A stretch of DNA of 64,000 nucleotides from NCBI GenBank assembly GCA_023417935.1, contig JAEZDY010000029.1:1-64000 (forward strand). Direction: 5' to 3'. The notes under the pieces were generated by a model, which saw nothing but the letters and a program-made list of their open reading frames with translations, ran no database searches and was not told where the DNA came from. Source of the DNA: Bacteroidota bacterium. GTDB taxonomy: Bacteria; Bacteroidota; Bacteroidia; Bacteroidales; Lentimicrobiaceae. This document shows positions 52,067-60,013 of this stretch, one piece after another (within the stretch, counting starts at the first letter, position 1; every line of letters begins with the position of its first letter). A program made the position numbers and the translations under genes.

Positions 52067-53224
52067 ATGGATCAAGGTATCGTAATCGTATTGTTAATCC
52101 TTATCGCAACAGTTATATTGTTGGTTCTTGATGTTGTTCGTATTGATATTGTTGCCATTGGTTGCATGCTTGCATTGGGATGGACGGGTATTTTAGTTCC
52201 AGCGGAGATGTTTTCAGGTTTTTCGAGTAATGCAGTTATAGCTATGCTAAGTGTGATGATACTGGGGCGAGGTATTGCGCGAACGGGTATTATGGATGAT
52301 TTCTCAAAATTCATTATCAGCAAAGCCGGCACCCGCAAAAGAAATCTGATAGGCTTGCTTTCTCTCTCAACCGGTTTAGTATCAGGTTTAATTCAAAACA
52401 TTGGCTCAGCCGCGCTATTTCTACCTGGAGTTATGCAGGTATCCCGACGTACAAAGATTCCCGCTTCATCGCTTATTATGCCAATAGGCTTTGCTGCTAT
52501 ACTGGGGGGCACCCTTACAATGGTTGGGTCGGGACCGCTAATTCTGGTAAACGACCTGTTAAAAACTGAAGGGCATGAAGCCTATAATTTATTCAGCGTT
52601 ACCCCTTTTGGTATCGTGCTTCTTTTGTCGGGCATAGGGTACTTCCTGTTGTTCGGAAATAAAGTGTTACCGGGAAAGGAAGTAGGGGAAACGGTTAAAA
52701 CCTACCAGGAGAAGCTGGTTGAGAAGCTTGATTTACCACACAACATCAAACTACTAACCGTTACCGGTGATAGCTCGCTGGGTGGGAAAACAACAGAAGA
52801 AGCTGGTTTATGGAACACTTATCATGTCAACCTGTTAGGAATCGGAACGGGTAATGATGTTGTTTATGCCCCCTGGCGTAAAACTATTATTGAGAATGGG
52901 CAAACGCTTGCTGTTTTAGGCTCATCTGAGAACATTGAGCAGTTCGCCGGTGATTTTCAGCTTGAGGGACTTTCAGGATCACATCATTTCTCCAATGACT
53001 TTAATTCCAATAATAGTGGTTTTGCTGAGGTACTTATTCCTCCGGGCTCTGAACTTGCCTTGATAAGCATAAGAGAGTACTCCCTGAGAAAGCGCTATGC
53101 TGTTGAGCCGGTAATACTGTTCAACAAAGGAGAGAGAGTTGACGGCGATTTCTCTGATGTGAAAATTAGTCCGGGTGATACTATATCCAAACAGTTATTG
53201 CTTTCTTTTCGGGTATTGCATTAA
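52067..53224 (+). CDS. SLC13-type permease, C-terminally truncated
   Basis: The 385-residue ORF encodes the first five or six helices of a SLC13/DASS-type transporter (about 1-205: IGSAALFLPGVMQVSRRTKIPASSLIMPIGFAAILGGTLTMVGSGPLIL). One RCK_C (TrkA-C) domain follows (about 220-300), then a second (about 320-375) that breaks off after VKISPGDTI. Family members continue with a second membrane half of ~200 residues. Here the sequence switches at about 53187-53193 to zupT sequence in another frame. The last ~10 residues are therefore out-of-frame zupT and not SLC13. A functional transporter is unlikely. Confidence 0.8.
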   Translation: MDQGIVIVLLILIATVILLVLDVVRIDIVAIGCMLALGWTGILVPAEMFSGFSSNAVIAMLSVMILGRGIARTGIMDDFSKFIISKAGTRKRNLIGLLSLSTGLVSGLIQNIGSAALFLPGVMQVSRRTKIPASSLIMPIGFAAILGGTLTMVGSGPLILVNDLLKTEGHEAYNLFSVTPFGIVLLLSGIGYFLLFGNKVLPGKEVGETVKTYQEKLVEKLDLPHNIKLLTVTGDSSLGGKTTEEAGLWNTYHVNLLGIGTGNDVVYAPWRKTIIENGQTLAVLGSSENIEQFAGDFQLEGLSGSHHFSNDFNSNNSGFAEVLIPPGSELALISIREYSLRKRYAVEPVILFNKGERVDGDFSDVKISPGDTISKQLLLSFRVLH

Positions 53225-53766
53225 TTGCTTTAATCGATAAGCTTATTCCATCTTTTGAAAATCCTCATGAAATAAAGAACATAGAGGAAAAGAATCTGAG
53301 TCCCGAAAATAGAAAGAAGCTCTTGAGGATGGGCACATTTTCAGCACTCGCGATAGCTATCCATAACTTCCCTGAAGGGCTGGCTACTTTTATGAGTGCA
53401 GTTACTGACCCAACACTTGGTGTAAGCATTGCTGTTGCAATTGCTATACATAATATTCCTGAGGGAATTGCCGTAGCTGTACCTATTTATTATGCAACCA
53501 GGAATCGTGGCAAGGCTTTTTGGTGGTCTTTTTTATCGGGACTATCAGAACCCGTTGGTGCTCTGATAGGCTATTTTATCCTCATGAATTTTTTCAATGA
53601 ATCTACTTTCGGTCTAATATTCGCAGGAGTTGCCGGTATTATGGTTTATATTTCACTTGATGAATTATTGCCAACCGCTGAGGAATACGGTGAGCATCAT
53701 ATTGCAATTGGAGGTTTAATTGGTGGAATGGTGGTAATGGCCGTTAGTTTATTGCTGTTTATTTAA
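53191..53766 (+). pseudogene. ZIP family metal transporter (ZupT), N-terminally truncated
   Basis: The frame from 53191 reads TVIAFFSGIALIALIDKLIPS, then FENPHE and NRKKLLRMGTFSALAIAIHNFPEGLATFMSA. This is standard ZupT sequence continuing through HNIPEGIAVAVPIYYATRN and ISLDELLPTAEEYGEHH to the normal C-terminus. Metal-ligand motifs H-N-x-P-E-G are present twice. The first ~100 residues of ZupT are missing, since the frame has a TGA at 53176 and no start at the right place. The only ATG-started ORF is 53323-53766. The fusion point lies inside the SLC13 remnant. Confidence 0.85.
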
Positions 53767-53836
53767 CAACTGCTTAGACTTCAGATGTGTTTTTGCTTCT
53801 AACTTAAAGTATTCGAATTTATATAGATGACACTCT

Positions 53837-54298
53837 ATGCCAGATAAATCTAAAGAATTAACAGCAACGGTAAAGCTTGTTAACGACCGTCTTCAATTTT
53901 CAGGTATTGTTGAAGGAAACAGCCCTGTATCTATAGATTATATTCCGCCTTTTGGTGATGGAATGGGTTATACTTCTCTCGAATTATTGCTTTTGAGTTT
54001 TTCAACCTGCCTTGGTAGTGCTATTCTGGTTTTCCTGAGAAGAATGCAGAAATCTGTTAAAGACTTTGAGATCAACGCAACTGGCATAAGAAATCAGGAA
54101 CATCCTACCGGATTCAGGAGTATTCAGATTATTATGAATCTGAGCTCTGACGATGTAAATGAGGCTGATCTTCTTAAAGTAATAGCACTTGCTGAGGATA
54201 AATATTGTCCGGTATGGTCAATGATCAAAGGTAATGTGGAGGTGTTAGTCAATTTTAAGATTAACGAAGAAGCATATCACATGCAACTACCCGGGTAA
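53837..54298 (+). CDS. OsmC family peroxiredoxin-like protein
   Basis: The 153-residue protein has the OsmC/Ohr fold. The two expected thiols lie in LLSFSTCLGSAILVFL (first Cys ~60) and ALAEDKYCPVWSMI (second Cys ~128). The family reduces organic hydroperoxides. This subgroup (GMGYTSLELLLLSFSTCLGS) is closest to the YhfA/OsmC-like branch. It follows the truncated zupT. Confidence 0.88.
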   Translation: MPDKSKELTATVKLVNDRLQFSGIVEGNSPVSIDYIPPFGDGMGYTSLELLLLSFSTCLGSAILVFLRRMQKSVKDFEINATGIRNQEHPTGFRSIQIIMNLSSDDVNEADLLKVIALAEDKYCPVWSMIKGNVEVLVNFKINEEAYHMQLPG

Positions 54299-54337
54299 AA
54301 CTTTGAATCGTGGAAGTCACTTAAATGCAATGAAACA

Positions 54338-54718
54338 ATGAATGACTCAGATAAGTTTTCAACCAGAAACAGGCTTCAAAGTTTCTCCTATGCCTTCAAG
54401 GGTTTAGCAATTATGTTAAAAAGTGAACTTAATGCAAGGTTTCATTTTATAGCAACAGTTTGTGTTGTGATCCTCGGTATCCTTTTTAAAATAAGTACAT
54501 TTGAGTGGATTTCAGTAGTAGTAGTTATTGGTCTGGTATTCTTATCAGAACTCTTCAATACAGCCATTGAAAAACTGGCCGATATTGTTGATCCGCAATG
54601 GAATATTAAGATTGGTCAAGTTAAAGATCTGGCAGCAGGGGCAGTTTTGGTTTCTGCAGTAATCTCAATAATTGTTGGTTGTTTGGTTTTTATACCGAAA
54701 ATTATTGCTCTTTTTTAA
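54338..54718 (+). CDS. Diacylglycerol kinase (DgkA) family protein
   Basis: The 126-residue membrane protein has three helices and the DgkA signature: SFSYAFKGLAIMLKSELNARFH at the start, the catalytic E-L-F-N-T-A-I-E-K-L-A-D segment (about 72-83) and KIGQVKDLAAGAVLVSAV (about 92-109). It phosphorylates diacylglycerol or undecaprenol. The soluble N-terminal extension is typical of the Gram-positive-like/undecaprenol kinase type, but the substrate is uncertain. Confidence 0.9.
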   Translation: MNDSDKFSTRNRLQSFSYAFKGLAIMLKSELNARFHFIATVCVVILGILFKISTFEWISVVVVIGLVFLSELFNTAIEKLADIVDPQWNIKIGQVKDLAAGAVLVSAVISIIVGCLVFIPKIIALF

Positions 54719-54847
54719 TTCGCTTCTCAAAGAATTCGAATTGAATACCATTTATGTCTTTCTCCAATGACATGAATAGTCATCTCCGCCCAATCAGAAG
54801 GTGATACAAAAGTTCCTATATTTGAATAACAAAAGAATCCCTAAGAA

Positions 54848-56131
54848 ATGAGCATTAACAAAGACTTACCTGAACTGATTAAGGCCGGTGTTATCACAGA
54901 AGACACAGCCCTGAGAATTCAGGATTATTATAGAAACCGCAATGGTTCTTCAGTTAACAGGCTTTTTATTGTTTTTGGGATAATAGGCGCCATTCTTGTT
55001 GGACTTGGTATCATACTGATTGTTGCTCATAACTGGGATGAACTCACACGCTCAACCAAAACGATGTTTGCCTTTGTTCCACTATTAATAGGGCAAGGGC
55101 TGTGTGGCTTTTCATTGATCAGGAAAGGAGATAGTGTTACCTGGAGAGAGAGTAGTGCTGCATTTTTATACTTTTCAGTAGGGGCCAGCATTTCTTTAAT
55201 CAGTCAGATTTATAATATACCGGGTAATCTCAGCTCATTCGTACTAACATGGATGCTGCTCAGTCTTCCGTTAGTCTACCTGATGAAGTCTTCAGTAGTA
55301 TCATTACTTTACTTAACCGGAGTCACTTATTATGCTTGTGAAATTGGATACTGGACATACCCTGACACACAATCATATCTGTACTGGCTACTGCTCATTC
55401 TTGTGTTACCACACTATTATCAGTTATATAAAGTAAAGTCAAAAAGTAATTTTCTGCTGTTTCACAATTGGTTTATACCCATTTCAATTATTATTACACT
55501 TGGAACATTGGCAAATGACACTGAGGAGTTAATGTTTATTGCCTATTTTAGTCTTTTCGGATTATTCTACCTGATAGGTGAAATTGATTTCTTTGCTCAG
55601 CAGAAACCTGTTAACAATGCTTTTAATATTTTAGGATCCCTTGGTACAATTGTGCTATTATTGACATTAAGCTTTGATTGGTTCTGGGAATCTTTGATCA
55701 ATGAAAATCTGCAGTTCAATGAGGTCATTGTAACTGCTGAATTTCTAGTATCCTCAATAATCACACTATTGGCTGCTGGACTACTTTATGTAACTCATAA
55801 AGGTAAACCTCTCAATAATATCAGGCCAATAGCAATTACGTTTATCCTGTTTGTGATAACATTCCTGATAGGAACAGTATCTTCCTTTGCAATAGTGCTG
55901 ATTAATATCATTGTTTTTACCGTCGGTATCCTTACAATAAGAGATGGTGTGAAACAAGGACATCTTGGGATATTAAACTATGGACTATTAATAATAACAG
56001 CATTAATTATTTGCAGGTTCTTTGATACTGACCTGAGCTTTGTATTCAGGGGCATTCTATTTGTGTCAGTAGGTATCGGATTCTTTGTAACTAACTATTA
56101 TATGCTTAAAACAAGGAAAGCAAATGAGTAA
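54848..56131 (+). CDS. DUF2157 membrane protein
   Basis: The 427-residue protein starts with a soluble helical segment (about 1-35: LPELIKAGVITEDTALRIQDYY) and then about 12 transmembrane helices. This is the DUF2157 pattern. It overlaps a GDYXXLXY gene by 8 bp, the common partner in Bacteroidota and other phyla. Function is unknown; a role in envelope physiology is a guess. Confidence 0.88.
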   Translation: MSINKDLPELIKAGVITEDTALRIQDYYRNRNGSSVNRLFIVFGIIGAILVGLGIILIVAHNWDELTRSTKTMFAFVPLLIGQGLCGFSLIRKGDSVTWRESSAAFLYFSVGASISLISQIYNIPGNLSSFVLTWMLLSLPLVYLMKSSVVSLLYLTGVTYYACEIGYWTYPDTQSYLYWLLLILVLPHYYQLYKVKSKSNFLLFHNWFIPISIIITLGTLANDTEELMFIAYFSLFGLFYLIGEIDFFAQQKPVNNAFNILGSLGTIVLLLTLSFDWFWESLINENLQFNEVIVTAEFLVSSIITLLAAGLLYVTHKGKPLNNIRPIAITFILFVITFLIGTVSSFAIVLINIIVFTVGILTIRDGVKQGHLGILNYGLLIITALIICRFFDTDLSFVFRGILFVSVGIGFFVTNYYMLKTRKANE

Positions 56132-56696
56132 CAGAAAGATGGTTATTCTTGGATTTGTTCTGGTTGTATTGGCGCAACTCTATGTTCCTGCAATAATGAT
56201 CATGGACAGAGAAAACATTTTAAAAACAGGCAAAGAATTTAGGTTCAAGACTGCACCGGTTGATCCAAATGATCCTTTCAGGGGAAAATTCGTTTATTTA
56301 CAGTATGAGGCTGATACCGTTCAAGTGGATTACAATAAAGAATGGAAAATCAATGAAGAAATATTCATTAGTCTGGATATTGATAAACAAGGATTCGTTT
56401 ATATAACATCGGCTTCAAAGGAAGAGCCTTCTTCTGATGAAGATTTCTTAAAAGTAAAGGTTAGAAATATACCTGATAATAGCAACAAAATATTGACAAT
56501 TGAATACCCTTTTGACAGATTTTACTTAGAAGAATCTAAAGCCAGTAACGCTGAGCAGCAGTATATTAAGGCACAACAAGATACCACAAATCTGACTTAT
56601 GCTTTAGTTAACATTAAAAATGGAAATGCTGTACTGAAAGATGTGTTGATTAATGGGGTCTCGATAAGCAAAATCGCTGAAAATAAGCGGGAATGA
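56124..56696 (+). CDS. GDYXXLXY domain protein
   Basis: The 190-residue protein has one N-terminal transmembrane helix (about 6-26) and the family core DRENILKTGKEFRFKTAPVDPNDPFRGKFVYLQYE, in which the name-giving G-D-Y is replaced by G-K-F. A C-terminal YIKAQQDTTNLTYALVNIKNGNAVLKDVLING block ends the domain. It is translationally coupled to DUF2157 (8-bp overlap). The pair probably forms one membrane complex of unknown function. Confidence 0.88.
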   Translation: MSNRKMVILGFVLVVLAQLYVPAIMIMDRENILKTGKEFRFKTAPVDPNDPFRGKFVYLQYEADTVQVDYNKEWKINEEIFISLDIDKQGFVYITSASKEEPSSDEDFLKVKVRNIPDNSNKILTIEYPFDRFYLEESKASNAEQQYIKAQQDTTNLTYALVNIKNGNAVLKDVLINGVSISKIAENKRE

Positions 56697-56719
56697 ATGT
56701 GTACTTGAAAAGGAACAAT

Positions 56720-57070
56720 ATGGAAAATTCGAAAATATTCGCAATGCCTTTTGCAAATGTTTATCCGTTTTACATCCAAAAAGCGGAGAAGAAAGGACGC
56801 ACTAAAGAAGAGGTAGATACTATTATTAAATGGCTGACTGGTTATGATGACCAGCTACTGCAAAAGCAACTTGATAAGAAGATAAGTTTTGAAACTTTCT
56901 TCTCTGAGGCGCCTCAGTTAAACCCAAATGTCTCAAAAATCACTGGTGTGGTTTGCGGAATTCGTGTAGAGCAAATTGAGAACAGGCTCATGCAACAGAT
57001 CCGTTATCTTGATAAGTTAGTTGATGAATTGGCAAAAGGAAAAGCAATGGAGAAAATTTTAAGAGCATAA
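56720..57070 (+). CDS. DUF2200 family protein
   Basis: The 116-residue protein matches DUF2200: KIFAMPFANVYPFYIQKAEKKGRTKEEVDTIIKWLTGY and the closing VCGIRVEQIENRLMQQIRYLDKLVDELAKGK. Function is unknown. The frame opens at 56693, overlapping the GDYXXLXY stop, but ATG 56720 with AAAGGAAC before it gives the standard start. Confidence 0.88.
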   Translation: MENSKIFAMPFANVYPFYIQKAEKKGRTKEEVDTIIKWLTGYDDQLLQKQLDKKISFETFFSEAPQLNPNVSKITGVVCGIRVEQIENRLMQQIRYLDKLVDELAKGKAMEKILRA

Positions 57071-57108
57071 TGTTTGAAGAATATTTATCACAAGGCAACT
57101 GATTGCTA

Positions 57109-57528
57109 ATGAACTATGATAGCATTGCCCCATGTGGTGTAATATGCGACCTCTGCCTGGGATTCCAGAGGACTAAAAACCAATGCGTTGGATGCAACAG
57201 CACTGGTAATAAGCCCTATCATTGCACAGTTTGCAGTATCAAGTTCTGTGCTGAGAAGGATGGAAACGAAAAGTTGTTATGTTACGAATGCAGCAAATTC
57301 CCTTGCAGGCGTATCAAAGACTTAAATAAACGATATGTTCTGAAGTATGGTGAAAGCCTGATAGAAAACCTCCAATCTGTTAAAGAATTGGGAGGAGAGC
57401 AATTTATTAAAAATCAAAAAGAAAAATGGAAATGCAATAATTGCGGTCTTTTCTTATGTGTCCATAGGGCTGAATGTGTGCACTGTGGAAATATAAATCA
57501 GCACTTCCCGGTTACTGATAAAAACTAA
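57109..57528 (+). CDS. DUF3795 cysteine-rich protein
   Basis: The 139-residue protein has the DUF3795 pattern: a first cluster APCGVICDLCLGFQRTKNQCVGCNSTG, then CTVCSIKFCAEKD, LLCYECSKFPCRRIKDLNKRY and a C-terminal CNNCGLFLCVHRAECVHCG. It should bind several zinc ions, and its function is unknown. The frame also opens at TTG 57103, but ATG 57109 is preferred. Confidence 0.85.
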   Translation: MNYDSIAPCGVICDLCLGFQRTKNQCVGCNSTGNKPYHCTVCSIKFCAEKDGNEKLLCYECSKFPCRRIKDLNKRYVLKYGESLIENLQSVKELGGEQFIKNQKEKWKCNNCGLFLCVHRAECVHCGNINQHFPVTDKN

Positions 57529-57610
57529 ATATCAGTTAAACAGCCATTTCCAGACTAAAATATCGGTATTTTATTCCAGAATTTATAATAACCTATACAG
57601 AAATCACTCA

Positions 57611-58120
57611 ATGAGCAAAATACTGATTACCGGTGCTACGGGTAATGTTGGATTAGAAGTGGTTAAATATCTTTGCAGGTTATCGGTTACAAATGAAGAT
57701 GCAGTGCCTACCTGGATTATTGGTGGTGTAAGAAACATAGAAAAATCAGCAGCTGTTTTCAGGGATTATCCCTGTTTAAGTCTCGTTCGTTTTGACTTTG
57801 AAGATCCAGGTACTTTTGACAAAGCGCTAATAGGTATAGACAGGGTTTTTCTTTTAAGGCCACCTCATATTTCGGATGTCGATAAGTATTTTAGACCTCT
57901 GATCTCCAGTATTAAAAATAAAGGTATAAATCAAATTGTTTTCCTTTCAGTTCAAGGTGCCGAAAAGAGCAAAGTGATACCTCACAATAAATCTTATCTT
58001 TGCAGTAATTTCAAAAACAATGGAACTCATAACCAGTGTTCAAAACCCCAGAATAAAGAACCTTGTAGTTCTTCAGGAGAAGTCGCGCGAGCGCAGGAAA
58101 CAGAATCTTGTTGTTGTTGA
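57611..58120 (+). CDS. NmrA-like NAD(P)-binding protein, 3'-truncated
   Basis: The first ~126 residues are a Rossmann SDR of the NmrA group: KILITGATGNVGLEVVKYL (G-x-x-G-x-x-G), FDFEDPGTFDKALIGIDRVFLLRPP and IVFLSVQGAEKSKVIPHNK. Family members continue for ~150 residues with the substrate domain. Here, after HNK (57990), the frame reads into the promoter and start of the RNA methyltransferase gene, which gives a meaningless Cys/Ser-rich tail. The stop at 58120 overlaps the methyltransferase by 101 bp. Likely a deletion remnant and not an active enzyme. Confidence 0.8.
   Translation: MSKILITGATGNVGLEVVKYLCRLSVTNEDAVPTWIIGGVRNIEKSAAVFRDYPCLSLVRFDFEDPGTFDKALIGIDRVFLLRPPHISDVDKYFRPLISSIKNKGINQIVFLSVQGAEKSKVIPHNKSYLCSNFKNNGTHNQCSKPQNKEPCSSSGEVARAQETESCCC
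57995..58002 (+). promoter_or_regulatory. -7 box of the RNA methyltransferase
   Basis: TATCTTTG lies 17 nt before ATG 58020. No TTG element is seen at the usual distance upstream, where the truncated NmrA-like gene now lies. Confidence 0.6.
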
Positions 58121-58811
58121 AGGTTTCAGGGAAGTTGGCATAGCTCTTGCAGGAGGCTACTTGTTGAAAGAAGCATTCTATTGTAAAGAGGTTTCTGATC
58201 TTGATCTATCTACAATCCCTGTTGATGCAAAAGTTACAGAGATCAGCAGACCGGTATTTGAGAAACTGGCATACCGTGAAGGGTCTGATGGGTTTATAGC
58301 ACTCTTTGAACATAAGGATAGACAACTCAGCGATCTTGTGATCAAAAAAGAACCATTGATCGTTATTCTCGAATCTGTAGAAAAGCCCGGCAACCTTGGT
58401 GCCATTCTGCGCACTGCTGATGCAGTGGATGCCGACGCTGTTATTATCTGCGATCCATTAACTGATATTTACAACCCTAATGTTATACGGTCATCCATCG
58501 GATGCGTGTTCTCACGACAGGTAGTAACCTGCAGTACTGCAGAAGCGCAACAATGGTTAAGGGAGATGAAGATCACATCTTATGCTGCTGAACTCCGGGC
58601 TTCTACTCAATATGATACTCACGATTATCGAAAAGCAACCGCATTCGTAATGGGCACCGAGGCCGACGGCCTAACAAAAGCCTGGATTGATTTCTGCGAC
58701 CATCGCATCATCATCCCCATGCTTGGCAGTATTGATTCATTGAATGTATCAGTTTCAACGGCTGTGCTTTTATTTGAAGCAATGAGGCAGAGGAGGTTTA
58801 CCACCATTTAA
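58020..58811 (+). CDS. TrmH/SpoU family RNA 2'-O-ribose methyltransferase
   Basis: The 263-residue protein has a substrate-binding domain (ITSVQNPRIKNLVVLQEKSRERRKQNLVVVEG, about 4-34) and the SPOUT domain with motif 1 ILESVEKPGNLGAILRTADAVDADAVI (about 117-143). Motif 2 is FVMGTEADGLTKAWIDFCD and motif 3 IIPMLGSIDSLNVSVSTAVLLFEAMRQR. It methylates a ribose in rRNA or tRNA; the exact site cannot be told. The trefoil-knot residues N-L-G, G-T-E and N-V-S are intact. Confidence 0.93.
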   Translation: MELITSVQNPRIKNLVVLQEKSRERRKQNLVVVEGFREVGIALAGGYLLKEAFYCKEVSDLDLSTIPVDAKVTEISRPVFEKLAYREGSDGFIALFEHKDRQLSDLVIKKEPLIVILESVEKPGNLGAILRTADAVDADAVIICDPLTDIYNPNVIRSSIGCVFSRQVVTCSTAEAQQWLREMKITSYAAELRASTQYDTHDYRKATAFVMGTEADGLTKAWIDFCDHRIIIPMLGSIDSLNVSVSTAVLLFEAMRQRRFTTI

Positions 58812-58854
58812 TCGATTACCGCATTAATTAATTCATAGAGCAAAGGCATTAATC

Positions 58855-58882
58855 GTAGAGAGAGGGCATGCCCTGTCTCTAC
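58855..58882. repeat. Palindromic repeat, GTAGAGA...TCTCTAC type
   Basis: GTAGAGAGAGGGC and GCCCTGTCTCTAC form a 13-bp stem with one mismatch and an AT centre. It could terminate the methyltransferase transcript. It belongs to the same family as 45395-45418. Confidence 0.6.
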
Positions 58883-59000
58883 CGTCATCACCATGATATA
58901 CCTCGTTATCTCTGTTTTTTAAATGGGAAATCATTTGAACCAATTGTTTTTTCAGAATGAGATCATCTGAAAAATAGGTTGTGTTTCATTTTTATACCAC

Positions 59001-59099
59001 TCGTACTATACTCGCATATTGTTCGCTCTTTGTTCGCATTTAAACGATCAAAATGCGAATGAAATGCGAACGGTATGCGAACGAAGTGCGAACGGTGAT
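59001..59099. repeat. Hairpin element built of 11-bp units, copy 2 (inverted)
   Basis: Cores TCGT/TCGC at 59001, 59012, 59023 and 59034 are each 11 bp apart. After a spacer with no core, the complementary cores GCG lie at 59055, 59066, 59077 and 59088, again at 11-bp intervals. The flank GGTGATAAA at 59094 matches the flank of copy 1 in reverse orientation. Copy 1 is at 15657-15765. Confidence 0.85.
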
Positions 59100-59115
59100 A
59101 AAATTTAAATCAAAA

Positions 59116-59143
59116 AAAGAGCCAGGGCTTGCCCTGGCTCTTT
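59116..59143 (-). terminator. Terminator of the prohibitin-like gene
   Basis: AAAGAGCCAGGGC (59116-59128) and GCCCTGGCTCTTT (59131-59143) are perfect complements, followed by poly-T on the minus strand. It lies 27 bp past the stop codon. Confidence 0.88.
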
Positions 59144-59169
59144 GATGATATTATAAAAATAATTTCTAA

Positions 59170-59934
59170 CTATTTCCCATCAACAATAATGGAAGCCGGT
59201 TTCTTTGCATCCATAAAAATAAGCTTGGCGTTTGGTGATGTGGCAATTGCTTTTATCATCTCATATTGCAATTGTTTGTCGCTAAGGCCAGTGCTCAAAA
59301 TAGTCTGGTAATCAGCTATACCCTGGGCTTCAACACGTTTCCGTTCAGCTTCCTGCTTTTCTTTCTGTAACACGAATGTCATCTTCTGTGCTTCCTGTTC
59401 AGCATTGATCTTTGACTCTATAGTAGTTTTTACCGATGCAGGCAATGTAATATTACGCACAAGCAGTTGCTCAAGTGTAAGTCCACGTTTTTGAAAATCA
59501 GATTCAATTGATGTAAAAATCCTGTCCTGAAATTCATCTCTTTTGGTTGAGTAGAGGGCAATAGCGTCATAATAAACAGCATTATCACGGATCTTAGTCC
59601 TGCATAAAGGCCGTACAATTGTGTTTCTGTAATCGGTGCCTATTTCGCGCAAGATTCGTGGTGCTTCTTCAGGTATGACCTTATATAGCACGGTGAGATC
59701 GATTACAACTTCCAAACCATCGGCAGAAAGGACCTTAATAGCATCATCACTTACCTTATCACCTTCATCATTTACCCCCGACATGGTATAATTCTGTGTG
59801 CGAATATCAAAATCCACCACTTCTACAAGCGGGTTGATAATATTAAGTCCACTCTGTAGAGTTTTATTACTTACTTTTCCAAAAAGTTTTTGTACTCCAA
59901 CCATTCCTGGTTCTATTTGGTGAACAGCCGACAT
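59170..59934 (-). CDS. Prohibitin/SPFH family protein with short N-terminal anchor
   Basis: The 254-residue protein shows the prohibitin-type SPFH (band 7) domain: HQIEPGMVGVQKLFGKVSNKTLQSGLNIINPL, RTQNYTMSG, VLSADGLEVVIDLTVLYKV, and RDEFQDRIFTSIESDFQKRGLTLEQLLVRNITLP. A coiled coil follows (EQEAQKMTFVLQKEKQEAERKRVEAQGIADYQTIL). Relatives have an N-terminal transmembrane helix. Here only S-A-V-H-Q precedes the domain from ATG 59934. Upstream, the same frame encodes LTLILIGSA directly before that Met but is then closed by TGA. The membrane anchor is thus partial or the start is non-canonical. Confidence 0.85.
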   Translation of the reverse strand: MSAVHQIEPGMVGVQKLFGKVSNKTLQSGLNIINPLVEVVDFDIRTQNYTMSGVNDEGDKVSDDAIKVLSADGLEVVIDLTVLYKVIPEEAPRILREIGTDYRNTIVRPLCRTKIRDNAVYYDAIALYSTKRDEFQDRIFTSIESDFQKRGLTLEQLLVRNITLPASVKTTIESKINAEQEAQKMTFVLQKEKQEAERKRVEAQGIADYQTILSTGLSDKQLQYEMIKAIATSPNAKLIFMDAKKPASIIVDGK

Positions 59935-59986
59935 AGCTGATCCTATTAGAATAAGCGTTAATGGTCATGTAAATTGTAAATATAAA

Positions 59987-59994
59987 CAAAAGTA
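59987..59994 (-). promoter_or_regulatory. -7 box of the prohibitin-like gene
   Basis: The minus strand reads TACTTTTG 52 nt before ATG 59934. Confidence 0.5.
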
Positions 59995-60013
59995 AGTTTA
60001 TAACTGACAAATG

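Larger units (their letters stand above)
58812..59115. other. Intergenic repeat region
   Basis: The convergent gap contains the GTAGAGAGAGGGC hairpin (58855-58882) and the second copy of the 11-bp-unit element. No gene or RNA is seen. Confidence 0.6.

Noticed and set aside
54848..56696. DUF2157-GDYXXLXY pair as a new system
   Set aside because: The pair is already known to co-occur widely; nothing in this copy is special except the G-K-F variant.
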